A DNA stretch of 11,333 nt, from contig SKLG01000278.1 in assembly GCA_007123335.1 (NCBI GenBank), positions 1 through 11,333 of the forward strand, in the 5' to 3' direction. How positions within the stretch are numbered: the stretch's first letter is position 1; every line of letters starts with the position of its first letter. Below, one piece after another: positions 1 to 5,451 of this stretch. Source of the stretch: Anaerolineae bacterium (GTDB taxonomy: Bacteria; Chloroflexota; Anaerolineae; UBA1429). The position numbers were made by a program, and so were the translations under genes. The notes beneath the pieces are model-generated. The model was not told the DNA's origin, ran no database searches, and was given only the letters and a program-made list of their open reading frames with translations.

Positions 1-591
1 AACATGCGCTCAGACCTCTTTGACCACGTCAACCCGATGCGCACCTTTGCCCTCAACGATGAGCAGGGATTGGTGATGTGCAGCTACCCCCACGGCGAAC
101 GCCCCAAGCGCCCGGTCCCCTATTTCGCCGAGCTCATGACCGGGTTCGAGTACGCCGCCGCCGTGCACATGCTCTACGAGGGGATGGAGGAGGAAGGGGT
201 GCGCGTCATCGACGCCATCCGTGGCCGCTATGATGGACGCAATCGCAACCCCTTTGACGAGGCCGAGTGCGGTCATCACTATGCCCGGGCCATGGCCTCG
301 TGGGCGGCGGTGCTGGCGCTCACCGGGTTTCACTACTCGGCGGTGGATGGCACCATCACCTTCACCGATCGTCCCGGCCAGCACTTTTGGTCCACCGGCT
401 ATGGATGGGGTACTTGCAACATCACGGCAGAGGGTGGGGCGCGGCATGTGACCCTGTCGGTGCTGGGCGGCGTCCTGCGCCTGCATCGCGTGCGCCTGGG
501 CGACGGCATCGAGGGCCGCCTTCCTGCTCCCCGCGAGTATGCCTCCGGAGAGGTGGTCGAGATGGACATGGAGGCCGATACAGGCCAGTAA
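1..591 (+). CDS. GH116 (GBA2-type) glycosidase, C-terminal part
   Basis: This is the 3' end of a gene that begins before the window; the frame is open from base 1, so the ATG at 4 is probably internal. The visible 196 residues resemble the C-terminal part of the (alpha/alpha)6 barrel of glycoside hydrolase family 116 (bile-acid beta-glucosidase/GBA2 type, formerly DUF608). The clearest signature, at about residues 80-100 counting from that ATG, is RNRNPFDEAECGHHYARAMASW-like: an N-P-F/W-D-E core followed by E-C-G-x-H-Y-A-R-x-M-A-S-W. In the characterised GH116 enzymes an acidic residue and an arginine in this stretch bind the sugar in subsite -1; E86 and R95 would be the equivalents here. The catalytic nucleophile and acid lie upstream and are not visible. 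The enzyme would hydrolyse a beta-glycoside (glucoside, xyloside or related). The GH20-like gene follows after 55 nt on the same strand. Family call fairly sure; substrate unknown. Confidence 0.85.
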   Translation, partial: NMRSDLFDHVNPMRTFALNDEQGLVMCSYPHGERPKRPVPYFAELMTGFEYAAAVHMLYEGMEEEGVRVIDAIRGRYDGRNRNPFDEAECGHHYARAMASWAAVLALTGFHYSAVDGTITFTDRPGQHFWSTGYGWGTCNITAEGGARHVTLSVLGGVLRLHRVRLGDGIEGRLPAPREYASGEVVEMDMEADTGQ

Positions 592-646
592 CGCCATTCG
601 ATAATTGCTATTCATCCGATAGCTCAAATCCAAAGGAGAAAACGTT

Positions 647-1594
647 ATGTCCAATTCCGGAACTCAAGAGCCCATGATCTGGGGCGTATTGCTCCACCTG
701 AGCTACAACATGTGGGCAGACCGCGATGCCCCCGATTGGCACGAGCACGTCAGCTACCGGCCCTATCTGCGCTTTGATGAGAACCTGTGGGATGACCTGC
801 TGCACCAGATCGCCAATGCCGGCGGCAACATGATCGTCATCGACCTGGGCGACGGCGTCGCCTACGAGAGCCATCCCGAGATCGCCGTAGAGGGCGCCTG
901 GTCGCCGAGCAAGCTGCGCGATGAGCTGGCCAAGGTTCGCGATCTGGGCCTGGAGCCGATCCCCAAGCTCAACTTTTCGGCCAGCCACGACGCCTGGTTG
1001 GGCCCCTACTCGCGCTGCGTCTCCACCGACGGCTATTATGCCGTGTGCCGCGACCTCATCGCCGAGACGGTCGAGCTGTTCGATGGGCCGCGCTTTTTCC
1101 ATCTAGGCATGGATGAGGAGACGGCGGAGCATCAGCGCCATTATGAGTATGTCGTCATTCGCCAACACGATCTGTGGTGGCGCGATCTCTTCTTTTATGT
1201 CGACGAGGTCGAGCGCGCGGGCTCCCAGGCGTGGATGTGGTCCGACTATGTCTGGCATCATCCCGATCTCTTCTATGAGCGCATGCCCACCACGATCCTG
1301 CAGAGCAACTGGCACTATCGCGCTGACTTTGACCTCAGCACCGAGCGCGTGCAGGCCTTTCTCGGGCTGGACAAACATGGCTGCGACCAGGTGCCCACGG
1401 GCAGCAACTGGGTAGTCAAGGAGAACCTGCCCGATATGGTGCGCTTTTGCGCCCAGCATATCGCGCCGGAGCGGCTCAAGGGCTATTTGCAGACGGTATG
1501 GAAGCCGACGCTGGAATCGTGTCGCGACCGCCACGAGGAGGCCATTGCTGCCCTACGCCAGGCACGGGAGGTGCATGAGGAACTGCACCGTTGA
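647..1594 (+). CDS. GH20-like TIM-barrel glycoside hydrolase
   Basis: A 315-residue protein with no signal peptide, probably cytosolic. It starts at an ATG preceded by AAAGGAG (632-638) with an 8-nt spacer. The order of elements fits a single (beta/alpha)8 barrel: a hydrophobic strand near residues 10-20 (IWGVLLHLS), a strand around 61-66 ending in acidic residues (MIVIDLGDG), a K-L-N-F strand at 107-110, then FFHLGMDEE at 150-158. H-x-G-x-D-E is the GH20 catalytic signature, so D156/E157 are the likely assisting Asp and acid Glu. A W-S-D segment (198-200) and a C-terminal W-K-P segment (285-287) are typical of the barrel end. It is shorter than classical beta-hexosaminidases and lacks their N-terminal domain, so 'GH20-like' is safer than an EC number. 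It lies between a GH116 gene and a Rieske gene on the same strand. An unassigned hydrolase of related fold is the alternative. Confidence 0.7.
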   Translation: MSNSGTQEPMIWGVLLHLSYNMWADRDAPDWHEHVSYRPYLRFDENLWDDLLHQIANAGGNMIVIDLGDGVAYESHPEIAVEGAWSPSKLRDELAKVRDLGLEPIPKLNFSASHDAWLGPYSRCVSTDGYYAVCRDLIAETVELFDGPRFFHLGMDEETAEHQRHYEYVVIRQHDLWWRDLFFYVDEVERAGSQAWMWSDYVWHHPDLFYERMPTTILQSNWHYRADFDLSTERVQAFLGLDKHGCDQVPTGSNWVVKENLPDMVRFCAQHIAPERLKGYLQTVWKPTLESCRDRHEEAIAALRQAREVHEELHR

Positions 1595-1703
1595 TCAGCG
1601 CCAAGCGGAATGGAACGCTTGCACAACAACTCTCGATCATGACGATGCAAGTACACACGATTTGTGAACGGGTACGAGCTCGTATGAGAAAGGAGTATGA
1701 GAC
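1595..1703 (+). other. Intergenic stretch with hairpin and 12-bp palindrome
   Basis: This 109-nt gap separates the GH20-like gene from the Rieske gene. Just after the stop codon there is an inverted repeat CAAGCG (1602-1607) / CGCTTG (1616-1621) with an 8-nt loop. No T-run follows it, so it is a poor intrinsic terminator on either strand. A perfect 12-bp palindrome TACGAGCTCGTA (1673-1684) lies directly upstream of the Rieske Shine-Dalgarno (AAAGGAG, 1689-1695). The heptamer GTATGAG occurs on both sides of the Shine-Dalgarno core (1682-1688 and 1695-1701). I see no convincing -35/-10 pair. The genes may therefore be read from an upstream promoter, but the gap is long enough to hold its own control. 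Confidence 0.35.
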
Positions 1704-2078
1704 ATGGCACTGTGGAAGGCAGTAGGTGACGCGAATATGCTCGACGAGGGCGCCATGACCGGCGTAGAGATCGCCGATCAGAAGGCGTTGCTCGTGCGCA
1801 TCAAGGGCGAGTATCGCGCCTATCGGGCCAAATGCCCGCACATGGGCTCTGATCTGTCCAAAGGCAAGCTGGAGGATGGGGTCATCGTCTGTTCCTGGCA
1901 TGGTTCGCGGTTTGATGCCCTCACCGGCAAGGAACAGGAATGGGCGCCCGATTTGCCCGGGATTGTGGTATCGCTGAGCAAGATCGTCAAATCGCCAAAA
2001 GACCTGACAAGCTATCCGGTCAAGGTCGAGGATGGCCAGGTCTGGATCGACACCGAAGTGATGAAGGAAAAGTCATGA
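1704..2078 (+). CDS. Small Rieske [2Fe-2S] ferredoxin-like protein
   Basis: A 124-residue soluble protein consisting of one Rieske domain. The two cluster-binding boxes are C44-P-H46-M-G and C63-S-W-H66-G, i.e. C-x-H and C-x2-H, 16 residues apart, as in ferredoxin components of ring-hydroxylating oxygenases and NirD-like proteins. Two Cys and two His would hold the 2Fe-2S cluster. There is no membrane anchor or Tat signal, so it is probably a cytosolic electron carrier. The ATG has a strong Shine-Dalgarno AAAGGAG (1689-1695) with an 8-nt spacer. Its stop codon overlaps the start of the UroD-like gene as ATGA (2075-2078), which implies translational coupling and a shared role. No oxygenase or reductase is encoded in the window, so its redox partner is unknown. 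Domain call very sure; pathway unknown. Confidence 0.93.
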   Translation: MALWKAVGDANMLDEGAMTGVEIADQKALLVRIKGEYRAYRAKCPHMGSDLSKGKLEDGVIVCSWHGSRFDALTGKEQEWAPDLPGIVVSLSKIVKSPKDLTSYPVKVEDGQVWIDTEVMKEKS

Positions 2079-3091
2079 ACCCAAGAGAACGCGTGTTGCG
2101 CGCCGTCGAGATGACCGGGCCCGATCGCGTGCCCATCACCCACGCCACATTGCCCGGCGCAGAGTTTCGCTTTGGCGAGGCGCTGGGGGCGCTGTATTGC
2201 CGCTACCCTTCCGATGTGGTAAACGTCGGCGCGGCCACTCACGGCGAGTTTGGTCCGCAGATCGGCGTGCCCAGCCGCGACACCTGGGGCTCCGAGTGGG
2301 TGCGTTACACCGACGAGCACAAGGGCCAGGTGGTGGGGCATCCGCTGGAGGACTGGGCTGCGCTGGATACCTTTGAGCCGCCCGACACGTCGAGCGACGC
2401 GATCATGGCCGAGGTGGCGCGCAACATCGCGGGCGCCGAGGGCTGGTATACCCAGGCCGACGGCGACATTCTCTGGCAGCGCATGTTCTATCTGCGCGGC
2501 TATGGGCAGATCCTGGAGGACCTTTTGCTGGAGCCGGAGCGCTGCACCGAGCTGCGCGACATGATCCTTGGGGTCATGCGCCGGCGGGTCGAGAAACTGT
2601 GCCAGCTCAGCGACCTGGATAGCATCGGCTTTCGCGACGATTGGGGCACCCAAGAGGCGCTGATGATCAACCCCAAGCTGTGGCGCAGCTTTTTCAAACC
2701 TGCCTACGCCGAGCTATTCGGCATGACCAGGGAGGCCGGCAAGCACGTCTGGTTCCACAGCGACGGCGTCATCGACAGCATCATCCCTGATCTGATCGAG
2801 ATCGGCGTGCAGGTGCTCAACCCGCAGGTGGACGTGATGGGCAAGGAGCGGGTGGCCGAGCTATGCGGTGAGATCATCTGCATCCAGGGCGATATCGATC
2901 GCCAGTTCGCCCTGCCCCACGGCACGCCGGAGGATGTGCGCCGCGAGGTGCGCGCCGATATCGACGCCTTTGGTCGCCACAACGGCGGCTATATCGGGCG
3001 CGGCGAGGCGGCGGGCGACACGCCGCTGGAGAACCTGGAGGCCATGTTCGAGGAGATAGTGCGCTACGGCACCTATCCCATCGGCGGATGA
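2075..3091 (+). CDS. UroD/methyltransferase-superfamily protein
   Basis: A 338-residue protein of the uroporphyrinogen-decarboxylase superfamily (COG0407/PF01208), which also holds methylcobamide-dependent methyltransferases. I start it at the ATG overlapping the Rieske stop. AAGGA at 2064-2068 lies 6 nt before it, and the N-terminus MNPRERVLRAVEMTGPDRVP matches the family start. The frame is open further upstream but runs over the Rieske gene. Superfamily landmarks: F186-R-D-D-W-G-T-Q193, H228-S-D-G231, N249-P-Q251, G-D-I-D at 272-275 and a G-T-P-E-D-V segment near 283-288. It is unlikely to be haem-biosynthetic HemE, since the N-terminal substrate motif is different and the context is catabolic. 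The zinc-site H-x-C of MtaA-type enzymes is H-S-D here. Coupling to a Rieske protein suggests a redox-linked role. No corrinoid protein is in the window. Superfamily sure; reaction unknown. Confidence 0.85.
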   Translation: MNPRERVLRAVEMTGPDRVPITHATLPGAEFRFGEALGALYCRYPSDVVNVGAATHGEFGPQIGVPSRDTWGSEWVRYTDEHKGQVVGHPLEDWAALDTFEPPDTSSDAIMAEVARNIAGAEGWYTQADGDILWQRMFYLRGYGQILEDLLLEPERCTELRDMILGVMRRRVEKLCQLSDLDSIGFRDDWGTQEALMINPKLWRSFFKPAYAELFGMTREAGKHVWFHSDGVIDSIIPDLIEIGVQVLNPQVDVMGKERVAELCGEIICIQGDIDRQFALPHGTPEDVRREVRADIDAFGRHNGGYIGRGEAAGDTPLENLEAMFEEIVRYGTYPIGG

Positions 3092-3120
3092 TGGCGGCGC
3101 ATCCTGCGCCTGAATCGCCG
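3091..3120. repeat. 30-bp palindromic repeat, copy 1 (at a stop codon)
   Basis: An exact 30-bp match to 3521-3550 in the same orientation. It begins ATGGC, carries a hairpin GGCGCA (3096-3101) - TCC - TGCGCC (3105-3110), and ends TGAATCGCCG. Identity stops sharply at both ends. Its first base is the last base of the UroD-like stop codon TGA (3089-3091). It fills most of the 47-nt gap between two convergent genes, so the hairpin might also help end transcription, although no T-run follows. Confidence 0.85.
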
Positions 3121-3138
3121 AAAACGCAGCAGCCCAGA

Positions 3139-3840
3139 TCATCGGTATAACGTCTCATAGCCCTTGGTCTTGCTCAGCCTGAACAGGGCCGCAAAGCGCC
3201 TGGCCGAGGCGTGCTCGCGCAATCCTCGGCCACGAACGCGCCACACGCGAAGCAGCTCCCGCTCGAGCTTCAAGGGGTATGAAAAAGACACGCCGGACGA
3301 TGCGCTCCAACCCGCTTCAAACGTGATCGATCGGAGGAACAGGATCACTGGTTGTGTGAGGCTGTGGCTCAGGTTAATGTCCACTAGCGTGATGATGCGG
3401 CCCTCCTGAACCAGGTCCTCCAACTGAAGACTATTTGTTTCCGGCGAGACAGAGGCCGTGCTGAACAGAGATGTAGATGACGCCACGCGAGCCGCCAGAA
3501 TCTCGCGCTCCAGATCGTCAATGGCGGCGCATCCTGCGCCTGAATCGCCGTCCACTTGCTCATGGTAGCGCTCAAAGGCGTTTTTGCCCTTGTAGCGGCA
3601 CTCGTGAAGCGTATAGTCCATGAGCACGGTCATATCTTCTTCGCTATCGAACATCAGCACGCCCTCTGGGCTCATAATCCCCAGCTCTCGACCAGCACGA
3701 TCGATGGCGTTGCGATCCATGGAGGCTTCCATCACCTTTTCGACCAGCGCTTTCGAAGCCTCCCGGTATCGCGTATAGGTCTCTTCATCCGGAACCCCCG
3801 ATGGCGTCTCGGAGGTGTGTGGCAGAAGATCCCTGAGCAT
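3139..3840 (-). CDS. Conserved-looking hypothetical protein carrying an in-frame repeat
   Basis: A 233-residue soluble protein that I do not recognise. I choose the ATG at 3840 rather than the GTG seven codons upstream, because AAAGGAG (3848-3854) sits 7 nt before this ATG and the GTG lies upstream of that Shine-Dalgarno. The N-terminal third is acidic and probably helical (residues 15-55). A middle segment (about 60-95) ends in FERYHEQVD. Residues 98-107, GDSGAGCAAI, are encoded by the 30-bp repeat. Then come a helix D-L-E-R-E-I-L and beta-type strands with V-D-I-N-L-S and I-L-F-L-R. The C-terminus is basic (Arg-rich, about 195-225). No catalytic motif, signal peptide or membrane segment is visible. 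It is the last gene of the minus-strand cluster, 51 nt after the sulfatase. The coding status is supported by the strong ribosome site and the preserved frame across the repeat. Confidence 0.75.
   Translation of the reverse strand: MLRDLLPHTSETPSGVPDEETYTRYREASKALVEKVMEASMDRNAIDRAGRELGIMSPEGVLMFDSEEDMTVLMDYTLHECRYKGKNAFERYHEQVDGDSGAGCAAIDDLEREILAARVASSTSLFSTASVSPETNSLQLEDLVQEGRIITLVDINLSHSLTQPVILFLRSITFEAGWSASSGVSFSYPLKLERELLRVWRVRGRGLREHASARRFAALFRLSKTKGYETLYR
3521..3550. repeat. 30-bp palindromic repeat, copy 2 (in frame in a gene)
   Basis: Identical over 30 bp to 3091-3120. The hairpin arms are 3526-3531 and 3535-3540 with loop TCC. It lies inside the minus-strand gene 3139-3840. Read on that strand it begins at the third base of codon 97 and supplies ten codons' worth of sequence (peptide GDSGAGCAAI). 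Removing the 30 bp would join GTG-GA to T-GAC-GAT and give a smooth H-E-Q-V-D-D-D-L-E reading, so it behaves as a clean in-frame insertion. Confidence 0.85.
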
Positions 3841-3847
3841 TCTTGGT

Positions 3848-3854
3848 CTCCTTT
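3848..3854 (-). promoter_or_regulatory. Ribosome binding site deciding the start at 3840
   Basis: On the minus strand this reads AAAGGAG, 7 nt before the ATG at 3840. The in-frame GTG at 3861 lies upstream of it and would place the Shine-Dalgarno inside the gene, so the ATG is preferred. Confidence 0.7.
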
Positions 3855-3891
3855 CTGACACGGATTCTCAGGGCATACCATATCCGTATCG

Positions 3892-5343
3892 CTACCGCCA
3901 CTCTGTACACCAATCGCCAGATTTCAGATGGCTGCGAATCAGCCAGTCGCGCAACACCCCAAGCAGCTCCTCGCGCTTGTCGCGGTGGGCCGGGCTGAAC
4001 CACAGGTTGTCGTGCTCGTCGGGATCGGCGCTCAGGTCGTACAACTCGCCATCCTCGTTGTCCAAATAGTGCACCAGCTTCCAATCGCGGTTGCGCACCA
4101 TGGTCATCATCCCGGTGCCGTATAGGATACCGGTAAGGGCGTCGGCGCCGGCCTGCTCGGCAAAGACGAACTCGCGCCCCGGCGCGTCCTCGCCCTGCAA
4201 AAAGGGCGTGAGCGACTCGGTCTCCCACGACGCCGGCGTCGGCAGGCCGGCCAATTCCATGATCACCGGGGCGATGTCGAATTGTTGCACCAGCGCGTCG
4301 ACCTGCCGCCCGCCCTCAAATCGCCCCGGCGCCCAGACGATGAGCGGCGTGCGCGTGATAATGTCGTACATCGACCACTTCTGGCTCAGGCCGTGGTCGC
4401 TCAGGTCGTCGCCATGATCCGAGGTAAAGATGACCACGGCGTTCTCCAGATAGCCGCCGTCCTCCAACGCCTGAAGGATCTCGCCGATCTTTTCATCGAT
4501 CATGGTCATGTTGGCCAAATAGTAGGCCCGCTGCCGGTGGAGCTGCTCCCGCGTGGGCGTCGTCGAATAGGCGATGGAATCGTGATCCACCTCGGCGTCG
4601 TGCTCGCGGTGCATCTGCTGCACTTTGGGCAGCTTGGTGAGCTGCTCCTCGGTCACATTGGGCAGAGGCAACTCTTTCTCCAGGTAGGGCTCGGCGTAGC
4701 GTGGAATGGGATCGTAGGGCGGATGCGGCCCAGGGAAGCCGATCTGCAGAAAGAGGGGCTCCATCTTGGGCTTGTTCTGAATCCACCAGGTGACCAGATC
4801 GCCGACGAACACGTCGGGATGGGTCTTTTCCGGCAGCTCCCACTCAAAGGCGCCCAGGCGCTCATTATAGTCGCCACGTAGGCGGTACAACTCACGCTGC
4901 TGCTTGATCAAGCCCTGGGCCTGTAAGGCCATGTCCCAACGGTCGAAAAAGTAGCGCCCCTCGAGATAGCGGTCCTTGTTCTCGACGACGAAACGCTCAT
5001 GAAAGCCGCAAGGCGTCTCGTAGGGAAAGGTGTGCATCTTGCCAATATTGACGCAGTGATAGCCCGACGCCGCCAGATCCTCGACCCAGGAATGGCGCCA
5101 GATATCGGCGTTCTTGTGGATGCCGGTGGTGTGCGGGTAATAGCCCTTGAACAGGCTGGCCCGCGCCGGCGCGCAAGAGGCCGAGGTGATAAAGCTGTGG
5201 GTAAAGGTCGTACCCTCATGCACCAGCCGATCCAGGTTGGGCGTGTCCACATAGGGAAAGCCCAGGGCGGCGATAGTGTCGTACCGCTGCTGGTCGGTGA
5301 TGATAAAGATGATATTAGGCCGCTCGTCGACTGACTGCGTCAT
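3892..5343 (-). CDS. Cytosolic sulfatase (arylsulfatase-like, S1 type)
   Basis: A 483-residue type I sulfatase of the alkaline-phosphatase superfamily. In order: metal-binding R-P-N-I-I-F-I-I-T-D17-Q; the maturation motif C57-A-P-A-R61, in which C57 should become formylglycine (C-x-P-x-R); G-K-M-H at 101-104 (K102, H104); P-G-P-H207-P-P; and S-D309-H310-G-D312, the second metal-binding pair, followed by K322. A C-terminal subdomain ends with a typical W-K-L-V-H-Y...D-E-H-D-N-L segment. It would hydrolyse a sulfate ester. There is no signal peptide, so it probably acts in the cytosol on a small imported substrate. The ATG at 5343 has AAAGGAG (5350-5356) 6 nt upstream. It follows the amidohydrolase by 108 nt, the gap holding tandem hairpin repeats, and precedes the hypothetical gene by 51 nt, so the three probably form one operon. 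A phosphonate-ester hydrolase is a less likely reading. Confidence 0.9.
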   Translation of the reverse strand: MTQSVDERPNIIFIITDQQRYDTIAALGFPYVDTPNLDRLVHEGTTFTHSFITSASCAPARASLFKGYYPHTTGIHKNADIWRHSWVEDLAASGYHCVNIGKMHTFPYETPCGFHERFVVENKDRYLEGRYFFDRWDMALQAQGLIKQQRELYRLRGDYNERLGAFEWELPEKTHPDVFVGDLVTWWIQNKPKMEPLFLQIGFPGPHPPYDPIPRYAEPYLEKELPLPNVTEEQLTKLPKVQQMHREHDAEVDHDSIAYSTTPTREQLHRQRAYYLANMTMIDEKIGEILQALEDGGYLENAVVIFTSDHGDDLSDHGLSQKWSMYDIITRTPLIVWAPGRFEGGRQVDALVQQFDIAPVIMELAGLPTPASWETESLTPFLQGEDAPGREFVFAEQAGADALTGILYGTGMMTMVRNRDWKLVHYLDNEDGELYDLSADPDEHDNLWFSPAHRDKREELLGVLRDWLIRSHLKSGDWCTEWR

Positions 5344-5360
5344 GCCTCTCTCCTTTTCTA

Positions 5361-5446
5361 CCCGCTGATCATCGCCCTTGGTTGGGGGGCGCGGGTCTCC
5401 GACCCGCCAATCATCGTGCTTACTGGGGTGCGGGTCTCCGACCCGC
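5361..5446. repeat. Tandem REP-like hairpin repeats (two and a fragment)
   Basis: The 17-mer GCGGGTCTCCGACCCGC occurs at 5391-5407 and 5430-5446. Each copy is a perfect 7-bp hairpin with loop TCC. The intervening sequence is also repeated: CCCGC-nn-ATCATCG-nn-CTT...TGGGG, starting at 5361 and again at 5403. This gives two units of about 42 and 39 bp, with a leading CCCGC (5361-5365) that looks like the end of an earlier hairpin. The array lies in the 108-nt gap between the amidohydrolase and the sulfatase, starting 5 nt after the amidohydrolase stop codon. Such hairpins could stabilise the upstream message or dampen read-through. No T-run is present. Confidence 0.85.
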
Positions 5447-5451
5447 TAGTC

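Noticed and set aside
466..490. A stretch in the GH116 gene resembling the 30-bp repeat (GGCGGCG-TCCTGCGCCTG-ATCGCG)
   Set aside because: It lacks two central bases and has mismatches, so the hairpin is broken. It encodes a plausible L-G-G-V-L-R-L part of the enzyme; chance similarity in G+C-rich coding sequence is likely.
10..654. Open frame of 214 codons on the minus strand over the GH116 gene
   Set aside because: No domain signal, and the plus strand carries clear GH116 motifs.
1602..1621. Intrinsic terminator after the GH20-like gene
   Set aside because: The stem is only 6 bp with an 8-nt loop and no T-run follows, so it is listed only as a hairpin.
2075..3091. HemE (haem-biosynthetic uroporphyrinogen decarboxylase)
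   Set aside because: The N-terminus lacks the HemE substrate signature, the context is catabolic and no other haem genes are present.
4282..4881. Open frame of 199 codons on the plus strand, antisense to the first sulfatase
   Set aside because: Composition is Val/Gly/Leu/His-rich as expected of a shadow frame, and the sulfatase on the other strand has all family motifs.
5361..5446. Possible CRISPR array
   Set aside because: Only two units, with near-identical 'spacers' and no cas genes nearby; it is a tandem hairpin repeat.
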